A stretch of DNA of 64,000 nt from the NCBI GenBank assembly GCA_032622095.1, contig CP136062.1, positions 34,412,918 to 34,476,917 on the forward strand, in the 5' to 3' direction. Position 1 is the stretch's first letter. The number at the start of each line of letters is the position of its first letter. A program made the position numbers and the translations under genes. Source of the stretch: Siphonodentalium dalli. Lineage: Eukaryota > Mollusca > Scaphopoda > Gadilida > Siphonodentaliidae. Below, in pieces: positions 34,623 through 45,704 of this stretch. A model generated the notes under the pieces. The model searched no databases, had not been told where the DNA came from, and was given only the letters and a program-made list of their open reading frames with translations.

Positions 34623-35089
34623 CTTTACACTTTGTTTATAAATATGTTTGCAAATTATAAAAATACATGTATCCATATCACATACATGTATATGGAGCAT
34701 ATTTTCTTCTTATTACAGAAATGCCAGATTCATTAGCCACGGTCATTGTTATGGAACTACAGTACCGTGTAGTTATGATACACCAAAAGATATCACACCA
34801 AAAGTTGAAAATTAATACAACCACACGGATGTCGTTAAATTAACTTATATATGCATGTATAAGACGAATCACTATCTTGTATTTCCATGCCTGTTTGTGT
34901 AATGCCAATCAATGGGGCCTGACAACAGGCGATGGGTGGAGTTTAAAAATTGACACCATAAACAATGTCGGCAACTTCAAAGTTCATGGTGTGCTACATT
35001 TAACCCCCTACTTGTATATACCATTTACAAATGTTCTATCAAGCATTCCCATTGCTTATAGAAAGTATAGTTGGAAAAATAGACGAAAA
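34623..35089 (+). other. Possible plus-strand exon within otherwise featureless sequence
   Basis: A good acceptor TTTTCTTCTTATTACAG ends at 34718 and is followed at once by ATG and a 40-codon frame (34721-34843, MPDSLATVIVMELQY...). No consensus donor interrupts the frame, so it would have to be terminal. No homologue is recognised. Weak evidence; the rest of the stretch is unique and AT-rich. Confidence 0.2.
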
Positions 35090-35690
35090 TGGCCATATGA
35101 TCAGGGGGTCGGAAAATATGTTCAGGCATGCATGCTGATTTTTTTCGTTCGACCCTTGTTGGGACCCACCCACCCCCGCGTCCAAACATCCACCCCCACC
35201 ATTTTAACAATAAACAGATTTGCGGGGGGTGGGGGGGGGGTGTGGGAGATTCACTGTAAACAGCTGTATATGAATTTCTGTGAATACTATTTGTCATGGA
35301 TGTTAACATTGACATGTAAATAGGAACGACTCATTTTGGGGTCATTCAGCAAAAAAACATGGCTGCCGGTCACCAGCCGGTGGCCATCTTGGAATTCAAA
35401 ATTCAATCCATTAGCATGAGCTACAAGCTATACTGTTTGTCTGATCATCATGAAATTTGTCATTTCTGTTTTATAAATACCGGTATTTCTCTTATTGTAA
35501 TGAGTTTTAAGCCAAACTCATTGCAAAAACAGTCAAACGACTTGCAGGAAAAAAACATTTTAGTTGCGGAAAAAAATGTTTGTTGGTCCCATCAAGTTCA
35601 ACCACCCATCCACCCCGGCATACGTGCCCGGAAATCCCCCCTGATATGATGGCCAATATTTTTAAAGAAGTCAATCCGCAGTATAAGTGG
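35090..35690 (+). repeat. Duplicated block, copy 1 (contains a reverse 164-bp monomer)
   Basis: Shares with 35910-36500 the ordered blocks TTCAGGCATG, ACCCACCCACCC, TTCACTGTAAACAGCTGTAT, CATGGATGTTAACAT, CATGGCTGCC, CCAAACTCATTGC and CCCCGGCATACGTGCC. The stretch 35280-35470 is the reverse complement of one monomer of the 1-1131 array (GTCATTTTGGGG-type, CATGGCTGCC, CCATCTTGG, GAGCTAC). G and C runs around 35160-35240 create spurious frames. Confidence 0.75.
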
Positions 35691-35909
35691 TATATACTGG
35701 TATGTGTGATATTTGACATGCAGAAGTACTAGTTTGTGCTGCTATCTTCTAGTATACATAATTATGCTTGTATATTATACAGTATAATTTGTTCAATTCC
35801 CCAATGATTATGTATAATTGTGTTTAATAGTATATGCATGGAAATAGAGTATTTGTGAACTCACCTATTCAAGTAAAGATGATAAAATCAAATGTTGTAT
35901 TGACATTTG

Positions 35910-36500
35910 GGGTGCCACATTGCCCCCCCCCCCCCGGAAACAAATTTCAGGCATGTATGGCATTTTTTCCCGTTCGATCATTTTTTGTACCCACCCACCC
36001 CCACCGCCAAATTGTTTTCCGTTTTCGGCAGTTTTTTCCGACCATTTTTTTTACACCCACCCCCCTTTTAACACTAAAACAGAGATTTGCGGGGGGAAAT
36101 TCACTGTAAACAGCTGTATATGAATTTCTGTGCATACTATTTATCATGGATGTTAACATGGACATGTAAATAGGAATGAGTCATTTTGAGGTCATTCGGT
36201 CAAAAAAACATGGCTGCCAGTGGCCATCTTGGATTTCAAAATTTGCAACAAAATACAACACGATAACTGGCTGCAGTCAGTTTACCAGTTAGAATTACAT
36301 TATTTCTCTCATTCAAAGTGGTTTTGAAGCCCAACTCATTGCCAAAACACTAAAAAAACAAGCAGGAAATTTTTGTTTTAGTTGCTGAAAAAATTGCTTG
36401 TTGGTGGCTTTGACCACCCACCCACCCCGGCATACGTGCCGGATTTTTTGTTTCACCCCCCCCCCCTGCCGCCCCCCAAGCTGTTTAAATTGCCTTAAAA
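35910..36500 (+). repeat. Duplicated block, copy 2 (contains a second reverse monomer)
   Basis: Same order of blocks as 35090-35690, about 820 bp downstream. The monomer part is 36135-36250 (GGAATGAGTCATTTTGAGGT, CATGGCTGCCAGTGGCCATC). It differs from copy 1 by indels in the G/C-rich part. Confidence 0.75.
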
Positions 36501-36596
36501 CATTTACAAATATATGATATTTACAAGACCAATATGATATCATACCGGTACCTATATACATGTATCTGGAATGTTTTTGGGAGTATTTGGTGCAGG

Positions 36597-36923
36597 TACC
36601 GGTGTAACACGTCACCTCCTCCTGTCTGGATATCTTCCTCCATGGGGGAGTGTATTTGCGAATGTCCTCAGATATCTCACTCGCACACCCTGGGAATTTT
36701 CCCCCCATGTATGACTAAAAGAAAATTCACTCATTTAATATCGTTTGACCCTGAAATGGCCAGAAAGAAATGTTTTATGAGATTTAAGTTTGTTTTTTTA
36801 TATTTAATTTTTGTTTGTTCAAGTAACATATATCAAATGAGTGAAATTTTATTTTAGTCATTCATGGGGGGGGGTATCCAGAGTGGGGGATATATCCAGG
36901 GGGAGATATCTGTTACACCGGTA
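36597..36923. mobile_element. 327-bp foldback MITE with 13-bp perfect terminal repeats
   Basis: Begins TACCGGTGTAACA and ends TGTTACACCGGTA. Sub-terminal inverted pairs continue inward: ATGTATGACTAAAA with TTTTAGTCATTCAT, and TTCACTCATTTAATATC with ATATCAAATGAGTGAAA. A relative lies at 2684-2960. No coding capacity. Confidence 0.85.
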
Positions 36924-37102
36924 TATGATACCGGTATTTGTAGCTGTTTCTGACCATCATGCAGCATTTAAATGGATATAATTTACTGTTATAACTCGGC
37001 CCCCGGGTGATCAATTTGGATGATGTATCTTAATAATATGTATATGATCAGTCATTCCTCTTTTCTGATGTCATTACAAGCATTACAATCTTTTGTTTTC
37101 AG

Positions 37103-37169
37103 ACAGGAGGAGCTGCTTGACTGGATTGAGACATCAAAATTTCATTCAAGGCCTGATATGATTATCTGA
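37103..37169 (+). CDS. Possible terminal coding exon, plus strand
   Basis: Acceptor AATCTTTTGTTTTCAG followed by a 21-codon frame in phase 1 (first base belongs to the previous codon): QEELLDWIETSKFHSRPDMII, then TGA. The tract before AG is good and the peptide has ordinary composition. No upstream coding exon with matching phase was identified; a non-coding exon ending at 32289 could belong to the same transcript. Chance is a real alternative. Confidence 0.3.
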
Positions 37170-38664
37170 AAACCAATCATGTTTCCTGTCAGAGTGCTTC
37201 TTGCAGACACTGCATGGTGACCCTTAATACCAATATTATTAATTCTGTCCAAGACTGGATGAGGAAGGATTTCAAATGTTATTCGGTGTACATGTACTGG
37301 ATACATGTACTGTATACATGTACTGTAGATGTTATCGGTATTCGTCCATGCATGACATGTGTGTTGTTGCTGTGTGACAGTGAGTCCTGAGTCTCCTGGC
37401 TATACACATGTACCATATGTATACCTACGGACGGTATGCACTGAATCCAGTACCATGCTTACCTGGTAACTAGTGCACACTGCAGCGAAGGGGAGGCTTT
37501 AATTTATAACCAAATGACGATCAATGTGTTCATCAAAGGCAAAAATGACACATATATGTATGCATTCCTTCCTTGATGGAGACCGATCAGTGACCTCTAC
37601 ATTTTATCAGACTTATGTGGTGAAAATCTTGGCAAGTGAAGTTAGTGAATTCAATTCTACAACAGACATGTACTTGTATGCTTCATCGAGTCTCAGAAAA
37701 TGTGCACTATGGCATCCAGCGTATGCATAAACTTTTTTATATTTCATACTACATTGACCAGAATTTGGAGGTGTACCAGTTTCAAATCTCCACACAAAGC
37801 ACAACAATACCCATGGAACAGTCTCAAGCCTTGTTTCTGAGCTTATCTGAAGGATATGAACTTTTAAGTGACATATTATTGCAGTATGTCAATATAATCA
37901 GATTCATGTACACATATAGGCCTTAAAATCCATAACAGAATCAAAATATTCTAATGTTCCTTTATCTTTGTCAACCTGCTGCATCACCAAGTAATCTGTA
38001 CAAGGAGCTTAAAGTGGCTTATACATGTACCATACATGCACATTTAAAGATAGATAATCCGAGTTCACGCTCCTCAATTACTATTTCTTTGGCTTCGGGG
38101 ATAAAAATAATTGATTCGAGTCGAGGAACACACCCTTTAAAGTTCTGAGTTACAAAATATAAATTTTTGAAATCTGTTATTTTTCACCGCCATGAATATT
38201 TCCCGGCCTAGCAAATATTCAACGAGCCGACTGAGTCGACTGACCTAATCTTGATACCAAGTTGCGATGAACAAAATGTTGATATATAACATGTTTTGGA
38301 AAATGTTACACTAGAGTTGACAGTAGTTAGCATTATGTTTTGGTATTTAATCGATTAAGAAATGTTGTTCTTGGAATCTGATGGTATGGAGACCATCAAT
38401 TCCGATTGTTTACCTTTAATTGTCCATGTTGACTTTAAAGCATAACATATGTTATCTTTATTTTTTGTATCCCTGCATAAAATGGGGTGATAAATTTATA
38501 TTATACTCACATCTGGTCTTTCGATATTCTGTGAGTTAATTAATTTATATGAAAGAATGTCATTGCATGCTAGCAAATTAGCAATTCTGATAAACATCAC
38601 TGTTACAGTGACATTACCATCCAATGTTGAATAAGTCCAATAAGATGCCAAAGTTTAATAAAAC
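37170..38664. other. No gene supported
   Basis: Unique sequence. TACATGTACT is repeated three times at about 37286-37325. On the minus strand a strong acceptor and a strong donor near 37460-37490 enclose only 17 nt. Open frames between 37524 and 38148 are of chance length. Confidence 0.35.
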
Positions 38665-38926
38665 TTAACCCTTCCATGACTGGAGATTCTTGAAATGTTG
38701 CTAAAACCCTGCGCCAATGCATTCTCTTATATTTGCGAGTCTCCAAAATGGAGCCTCACATATATAAGAGAATACATGGGCAAACAATATTTACATTGAC
38801 CTTGTAATCCAGTGCATTCTCTTATACATATGAGGCTTCCTATGTGAGACTTGCATATATACAAGAATTCACTGGTACATGATCTTTAATGCTGTACCAG
38901 CGCAGCTCCCATCATGAAAGGGTTAA
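38665..38926. mobile_element. 262-bp TTAA hairpin MITE whose right end equals a minisatellite unit
   Basis: Bounded by TTAA (38665-38668, 38923-38926), with ends TTAACCCTTCCATGACTGGAG and CTCCCATCATGAAAGGGTTAA inverted. Two decayed hairpins contain GCATTCTCTTATAT. The last 41 bp (38886-38926: TTAATGCTGTACCAGCGCA, GCTCCCATCATGAAAGGGTT) are essentially one unit of the 37-bp minisatellite in the 21.5- and 55-kb elements. Confidence 0.85.
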
Positions 38927-38934
38927 ACATTGCA

Positions 38935-39085
38935 TGGCCAAAGCATTGAAAAATATTCTGAAAATAATATTTTAATAGACTAAAATATGTTTAACCTTCT
39001 ACGCGATTACTAGTAGCAATGTTTGTTGACAAATCACTGTAACAGTTTTGTTTACATAGCAATGGTTCCAACAGGAGAAATTTCG
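38935..39085 (+). repeat. Third copy of the 28.8-29.1 kb duplication
   Basis: TATTCTGAAAATAATA, GTTGACAAATCACTGTAAC and AGTTTTGTTTACATAGCAAT match 28850-29065. The match starts right after the MITE 38665-38926. Confidence 0.65.
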
Positions 39086-39801
39086 TTATTGGAAAACTTT
39101 CAATAATTAATATAGGAATCAGGAATTCATGTTTTTCTGAGTGGTGATGTTTTTACGAACTGTTGTATGTTATATGTTTGGCATATTTACTCACTATGAG
39201 TGCCTTGGGTCCCTTTAAAATGATTTGAAACACTCAATGAAATATCTGCTCACCAGTAGATTATTTTGTAGGGATTTTAGTGTGATGAGAGTCAGAATCA
39301 TGATTCTTCGTTTGAGTCTGGTAAAAAGCAGCTGATTTGATGTAGAAATGCTATAGTTTGATTCTTGCAAAATTTTAAGGCCTGTATACATTCGCTTTTA
39401 TCCATCAAAGGTGCTCCAGACACTTCATACCGCTATAATCATAGTATGTACATGTACCTTGTTTTACAAACTTTTATGTTATTTTGCATGACCGCACTTC
39501 AAAGAACTCTAAAGCCGCTCATGCACTTAATGCATCAATTTAAAATTCTGCAACTTAATGCATCAATTTAGAATTCTGCACTTTTATCCGCATTTTTATC
39601 ACAAAAAGTCTGGAAATACTAGTGAGTACTAGTGCTATACTATTAAACATGTAGACTATATACTGTGAAAAGACTTGATAAAGTCTTAATAAATTTAACA
39701 GTTGTTTCCAGTAGAAGATAGACAAAAGCTCTTTAAGTTCCATATTTGCAGTGTTTTACACTGAGCATTAAGAGCATCTCCTTTTATTCTCAGCAGAATA
39801 T
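39086..39801. other. No gene supported
   Basis: Unique apart from a 29-bp tandem duplication at about 39518-39575 (ACTTAATGCATCAATTTA(A/G)AATTCTGCA). No coding signal. Confidence 0.35.
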
Positions 39802-39888
39802 ATGCAAACAGCATGGTATATATTATAATGAAAATGAATTTATGACTCCAGCCAATAATTCATTATCATTATAAATACCATGTTTGCA
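39802..39888. repeat. 87-bp hairpin
   Basis: Arms TGCAAACAGCATGGTAT...AATGAATT and AATTCATTATCATTATAAAT...CCATGTTTGCA pair almost fully around a loop of about 16 nt. Small MITE-like inverted repeat. Confidence 0.7.
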
Positions 39889-40087
39889 TTGTTCACAGAG
39901 CACACAGGTGTTGCACTTATCCATGGGCCAAATTCATTCATTTGTTGCATATATTCTGTTGAGTATACAAGGAGATGGTCTCATAAATGGCCGGATTTAG
40001 TGTACCCTTTAATGCTTGTAATACATGCATGTACTAGTACCTGTTTAGACCAAGTTTTCCCTGTCCACAACTTGTGGTATCGGTTGG

Positions 40088-40135
40088 GTTGATGCTGTTT
40101 TGGACCGAGTCCCATCCCGATACTCTTCTATAATG
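40088..40135 (+). mobile_element. SINE-like fragment related to the 40.7-kb palindrome
   Basis: GCTGTTTTGGACCGAGTCCC and GATACTCTTCTATAA match the reverse of 40690-40745 (CTGTTTTGGATCGAGTCCTG, GCTACTCTTCTATAA). The B-box-like GGACCGAGTCCC suggests a tRNA-derived origin. Sequence on either side, 39889-40689, shows nothing else. Confidence 0.45.
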
Positions 40136-40689
40136 GACTTTACGCCCAGAATTGTGGGTTGAAGTTATCTTGATTGTAGCACTACCAGTATTTCGTCAGA
40201 TTAGGTCAAAGTGACGCTTTTTTATAAGAACATAGAGGGCAGCCTTTCCCATGCGTGATGATTTCAAACCTGCATATACTTAAAGTAATTGATCATCTCT
40301 AACGTGGTGTTACCCAGGTAATGCTGTGGTATTACACTGCAGTAATTTCCAACACCATGGTAAGGTTGTCACTTGAACACAAAACAGCACCACGATGGAT
40401 GCGGTATGCAATTAAAATGCAGTGATTCTCCTTATATCTTTGGAACTTAAAGGAATGGATGGCCTTCGTTATAGGTTATAATTTATAAATAACATTTACA
40501 AAAAGATTCCCAAGAATATACTAATAGTATAGGATAATGTTCATATGAATGCGTTATTATCCACAAAACACACTTTGTGTGAGTCAATCGTTTGTTTATA
40601 TACAGCAGTAAATAGTGAGCGATAAGCAAAACACTCAACACCGTTGCGATTGTTTAATTGAGCGATTCATGGTGACCCATTCAACACTT

Positions 40690-40975
40690 CAAAATCTTGA
40701 GAGGTTATAGAAGAGTAGCCGGACAGGACTCGATCCAAAACAGTTTCAACTGCAGTAATGCTCTAAGTAATCAACTCCTTAACCACAGCAGAATTATGGG
40801 TAACTTTTCAGGATTTAGTCGGAAATATGGCTTGTTGCCATTCATCGGAAAGCTCTCAGAGAGCTTTCCGATGAATGGCAACAAGCCATATTTCCGACTA
40901 AATCCTGAAAAGTTACCCATAATTCTACTGTGTTTAAGGAGTCGATTATACTCGGAGCATTACTGTATTCGATAT
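40690..40975. mobile_element. Near-perfect 1-bp-spacer palindrome with a tRNA-like arm
   Basis: Arms 40752-40857 and 40859-40975 meet at CTCTC-A-GAGAG and are almost identical for about 86 bp from the centre, with scattered changes further out. On the minus strand 40690-40800 has GGTTAAGGAGT (A-box type) and GGATCGAGTCCTG (B-box type), as in tRNA-derived SINEs. Only one arm keeps the part beyond the A box. Such tight palindromes are usually unstable, implying recent origin. Confidence 0.85.
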
Positions 40976-41635
40976 CTCAAGCTGTTGCATACCGAAAAGA
41001 CTTGGGCTAGTACCTGAACAGTAAACCTGAAATCTGCATGATACATGAAACAGCTATTGAAACCATGCTGTATATACACAGAATTACACAATTTTGTTTA
41101 TGGGTTTGTTGATATGACACGAGTGCTAGCGCACAATGACGGAATGAACAGCACACCCTAGAGTTCTATCTTTCCTCAATGGCACAAGTGCCGTATCAAC
41201 AAATCCATTAATACAAGTGTCTTTCTGTGTTTATTACACATCACCCGTCCTAGAATATGTGCATTTAAAAATACAGGGTTACGATGTTTATTAAGGCACA
41301 TACAGTGCTTGTTTTGTTATGTGTGATGATTTTTTTTCCTATCGTTTGAACTGGATACTCAAATAACAGAAATTGTTATATATTTTTTTTGCAACCGACA
41401 GATTTGAGGTAACTCTTTCTATAAATATATTGAAAATCATGTGTCGGGATGTAATTATTAGCAATCAATATATTTTTTGTTGCGTATATAGGTTTATACA
41501 ATTTTAAGAGGCAGAACAAGATACAGGTACTTTGTATAGTTTCATTTCGCGAATGTACACAGTATCTTGTTTGGCCACTTGCCAGTTTAGAAACCCATAA
41601 CTGTAACGAGAAATTGTTGATTGTATATTTAAAGT
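40976..41635. other. No gene supported; one inverted repeat
   Basis: GTTTGTTGATATGACAC at 41104 pairs with GTGCCGTATCAACAAA ending at 41203. The remainder is unique and AT-rich. Confidence 0.4.
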
Positions 41636-42136
41636 TTAAAGGTACGGGAGGCCTTGGCGGTGGGCATGCTGTGAAAATATTTCCACCGGTCAAAAACCGC
41701 CACAAACAGAAAGAATATTAAAATGTAGACAGACTTTGTCCGTATACAAATAAGAAATATCGCATAAACAGTATGTTATTGTCATATGTTTGACCATTCT
41801 TATGTAAACAAAAGCATAAAAAGGTACTTTCCTGGTGTTTGTTTATATTATGATGGTAAACATAAAGAGCGTTCATAGTTGCTGAATTTTGATATGGAAC
41901 GAATAAAGAGCATTTATATCATTTGTGTGTGATTAGCCAGTAACACTGTGCTGCCTTCTGTAACACAATCAGGCTCCTGCTTAGATAAAATATAGTAGGT
42001 CTTTATGATAGCATGCTGTTTACGCGATGGTCATGGTATATATGAACAAAACTGTATGCGTTTTAATGTTTTTCTGTTTACGGTGATTGAAACAAATATG
42101 ATTATTTTCGACAACTAAGGCCTCCCGTGCCTTTAA
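41636..42136. mobile_element. TTAA-flanked MITE, copy 2 (501 bp)
   Basis: Same ends as 19149-19637 (TTAAAGGTACGGGAGGCCTT, reverse at the right). The interior is collinear, including CAGTATGTTATTGTCATATG and GATAGCATGCTGTTTACGCG. The copies differ by scattered substitutions and short indels, including an extra GATTATTTTCGACA near the right end. Both copies are in the same orientation. Confidence 0.85.
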
Positions 42137-42244
42137 GCCCCCTTATTGTCTCTATTATACATTTAACAATGATATTTACAAAGAAGTTTTTATATTCAGA
42201 ATAAATGTCAATTGTATATTTTAAAACACAATTGAAATTATATA

Positions 42245-42765
42245 TTAATTTAAAATTAAATGTTTTTCTTAATTAAGAATTGTTTTCTAATATATCTTTC
42301 CTAATTGGGGAAAATATTCCTAGTTAAGAAAACTTGTTTTCCTTACTTAGATTTATTTTCCTGCTTGAGAAAATCTCATTCTAGAAAAAATTGGCATCAC
42401 TTAAGAAAAAATATCTTGACGATATTTCTAACTATAGAAAATATAATTTCTTGTTCTAGATTAATTGTATAGCTTTCTTAAATTTCTAGCTATTCTCCCA
42501 AGATAATCGCAGTATCTTAAACTTATCTTATTTCAAGAAAAATAAACTTATGTGAGAAAAACAATCTTTCCTACATTAAGAAAAAAAATCTATACTAAGA
42601 TTTTTTTACTAGGATTTTCTTACTAAGATTACTGTGTTTTCTCAAAGAAATTTTCTCAGACAAGAAATTTTCCCACCCTTTCATTTCTTGACCTAGAAAA
42701 TATGTTTTTCTTATTTTTCTAGCTATTCTCCCAAGATAATATCTCATTTCAAGATTTTTTTATTC
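42245..42765. repeat. Degenerate AAGAAAAT / ATTTTCTT sequence, block 2
   Basis: Irregular AT-rich sequence full of TTAAGAAAA, TTTTCCTTACTTAG, CTTATTTCAAGAAAAA and mirror forms, like 28410-28700. Two identical AGCTATTCTCCCAAGATAAT blocks occur at about 42489 and 42720. No fixed period. Confidence 0.6.
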
Positions 42766-43594
42766 CCGAAAGGCAATAGCACGCTAGTAGAAATAATGCG
42801 ATAGATGTCTCCCCATCACGTGCTCTGTGGCGCCGATATATCTTATCACATGCAAGTTATTATGCCCTTGGATACACACACGTGCAGGCGATTCTCAAAC
42901 CAAACAAATCATTGTTGTGTCCTGATTTGAACTGTCCTCATTGCAGTATAATTTGTTTATTTGTTTGCTTCTCATGTACGTTGTGCTGTGTCTAATGCAT
43001 GTTATTACAAAACCGTTTTCTGTCTGTCTTGCTATGTCTCCACGCTCCTTTCCTTAACGCCCGTGCTATCACATCGTCGCCTCGCTGCTAAACTGTTCTA
43101 TATCCATTTTGGCGGGACAATGTGATAACGGTATTTTCTGTCCGAAAACACAACATATTGAGTACAGCATAAACCAATTATGGATTAGAGGCTTTGCAAA
43201 TATGTTCCATCTCCCTAATAATGTATCTAATTGCTGTAGTGTTCTATATCCAATGTGAATAATTGAATTGATCTATTTTGTACCACTTGATCGCATCAAT
43301 TTCAGTGCTATAATGTTCTATCTCGAACCAACAATGGTAAGTAATGGGAACAAATGGTCGTTAACATGCCTGGCTGGAAATAGTGCTTTCGTACTCTTAT
43401 ATTGTGACAATCTTAATTCTAACTAAATTATTATGTTAAAATGGGACAACAAATGACATAATGTGCGAGTTTTCTACTTGGAATGATTTAAAAACACTTT
43501 AGCACTCACGAACAAAGCAACATTGTTCGGAAAAGTGTTATATCTCCAAAAACGGTTTAACTAATTACTAGAATAATACTGACATTTAAAGCAA
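42766..43594. other. No gene supported
   Basis: Unique sequence; no good splice pair or repeat match. Confidence 0.35.
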
Positions 43595-43960
43595 TACAAT
43601 TTAAAGTGATGTGAAACACTCCGGTGGGGTGATCAAATTGAAATTGAGAATAACCATGCACACAGTAGTTATTTGTTACAAATATTAATCCAAATTAACG
43701 ATACCCGCCGTCATTCTTATATATTAATTAAATGCAATGGCTCTCGATGACGAAATAATTTGTTTTAGATTATCGCAGATAATTGCGTCCCGAATCGAGA
43801 TGTAAATATTTTCAATTGGGAGTAGTTCAGACGATGTTTTCTATGGAGTGCTATGGTCGATTTCTTTGAAATTTTCGGCGATGTTAGTAGAATACTACAT
43901 TCCCCAGGTTGGCATAACATGAGTACTAACTTATCAACTTCACGCACCAAACAATTCCAT
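43595..43960 (+). repeat. ~350-bp dispersed repeat, copy 1
   Basis: AAAGTGATGTGAAACACTCC, GTGATCAAATTGA, TTATATATTAATTAA, ACGATGTTTTCTATGGAGTG and CAGGTTGGCATA occur in the same order at 59803-60172, and reversed at 47150-47398. The ends have no obvious inverted repeats, so the class of element is unknown. Confidence 0.8.
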
Positions 43961-45057
43961 AACATGTCTTTAAACATATTGGTTTTTCGTTTCCAAGGAT
44001 AAAATGAAAACAACATAAGGTGAAAATAAAGCAGACATATATACGAAAACCAGGTGGTCAAATTTTCAAATCGAATTTTCCACAACAAAATAAAATCGAT
44101 ATAGAACACTATAGCACCGATGCGACGATATTATACCCGCACGGCGACGCCGTAAATGTAATCAAATCAGAATCAAACAAAACAATACCCCGTCTGCTTT
44201 ACCTCAGGTTATATTATCTACAACTGAGGCAACAACCCTTCCCCAAGGAGAGGGCTTTAAAGAAACTATCATTAGCGTGTTGTCCAATCCTCTATCTAAT
44301 CCATATGTATAATTTATGCGTGTGCTTGTGTTATTTCGAAATAAATGTTGTTTACACTAAACTAACCCTTAATAATCTTAAAGCATAATTGATGAGTAGT
44401 TACCCCATAGGAATTGATCAGATAATTAGTTCGAAAAACGAACATAGGTCCTTCGTTGAACTTATTATCTAAAATTTCCCTCAATAAGTAGGGCTCATTC
44501 TGCACTTTTATTATATGCCGTCTGCTTTTATGACATTCACATCACTCGAAATGAATAATGGATAAATCAAATGTATCATTGTATAACTGAATTGAAGAAT
44601 CCATTTATTATCAATTTAGTATAGAATGGGTTAACCGGTACCAAGTTGTTATGTATTATCGATATGTTATCGTTCAATTCAGAGAAAGGCTACCGTGAAT
44701 CGAAAAGTACAACTGACGTATGCATTCCATCACCTGGGGCCTGGGGATCATACCACAAAGTAGTGATGAACAATTCGCATTGCATGCTGTGGTTATTCAA
44801 GTCTGGGATCCAACTTCAATTTGAAAGTGGATTAATTATTTAGCTTGTGCGAACACTGTATGTCAGAGAAGGACTTCGCTAAGTCCAAAATGATCGCGCA
44901 TTTGGACGAACTGCAATATTTGTGAAGAAAAACAAATGATCTTTTGAATATTGGAGGAAGCAAGGCCGTCGTATATAATATAGATTTATTTACAATAACT
45001 AGGCATAGGTAAATGCAACGACCCCAGACATAAACTTTCAGTTTGCTATCATGCGTG
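43961..45057. other. No gene supported
   Basis: Unique sequence; open frames are within chance length and lack splice support. Confidence 0.35.
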
Positions 45058-45457
45058 TTAACCCTTTACCCAACAAACCGGCCAAAACCGGCCAAATAAA
45101 GCTTCAACAGCCTAAAATATCTTCGGTCTGTCTCAATAGAACCATACAAATATGGATATCATTGGAACCGGCTCCTTGACCACATTGTGCTGGTTACAGT
45201 TGTTCCCTGTGCCAATGCATTCTCTTATATATGCGAGTCGACCATAGGTCGCCTAGCATATATAAGAGAATGCATTGGCTTAAAAAAAATCTTTTTTTAA
45301 CACTTTTTACCATTTTTTCTTACATTCTTTAACAATTTTATAATTTTTAATGTGTTAAGCCAATGCATTCTCTTATATATGCGAGGCGACCTATGGTCGA
45401 CTCGCATATATAAGAGAATGCATTGGCACAGGGCCCTTCTGTTGGGTAAAGGGTTAA
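45058..45457. mobile_element. 400-bp double-hairpin MITE with TTAA target, copy 2
   Basis: Nearly identical to 24202-24601 in the same orientation, including both hairpins and the 18-bp terminal repeats. TTAA flanks both ends (45058-45061, 45454-45457). It sits directly after the open frame at 45471-45611. Confidence 0.9.
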
Positions 45458-45470
45458 CCCTACCGACAAC

Positions 45471-45611
45471 GTGACTCATGCATTTGCTGGTAGCCAGTTT
45501 TCTCGGAAGTGGGATCCATGCATGTGGTGTGATTGGACACATGGTACGCCGTTCACGTCTTTGGTAACGTTTATGTAATGAAGCTGTGTGCAACGAATTT
45601 GTCGCTAACAT
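45471..45611 (-). CDS. Possible first coding exon, minus strand, unrecognised
   Basis: Minus-strand frame from an ATG at 45611 encodes MLATNSLHTASLHKRYQRRE and continues to SKCMSHVVG, where GTAGGG could be a weak donor. It is basic in the middle. An RFX-type X-box lies about 94 bp upstream (45705-45718), and a plus-strand ATG starts on the other side. I do not recognise the protein. Length alone is not significant here. Confidence 0.25.
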
Positions 45612-45704
45612 CTCAGCTTCTTCTATAGTAGGGCGGAGATATATGGGTGAATTGCGCACCAAACTGTCAATCCAGATACCATATCAAGCTTGGGAGAGCC
45701 CTTA

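Noticed and set aside
34877-35323. 148-residue plus-strand open frame
   Set aside because: Runs through G/C homopolymers and a reverse satellite monomer; not conserved in the duplicated block at 35910-36500.
37456-37490. 17-nt micro-exon between a strong acceptor and donor on the minus strand
   Set aside because: No flanking exons of compatible phase were found; chance pairing of splice motifs is likelier.
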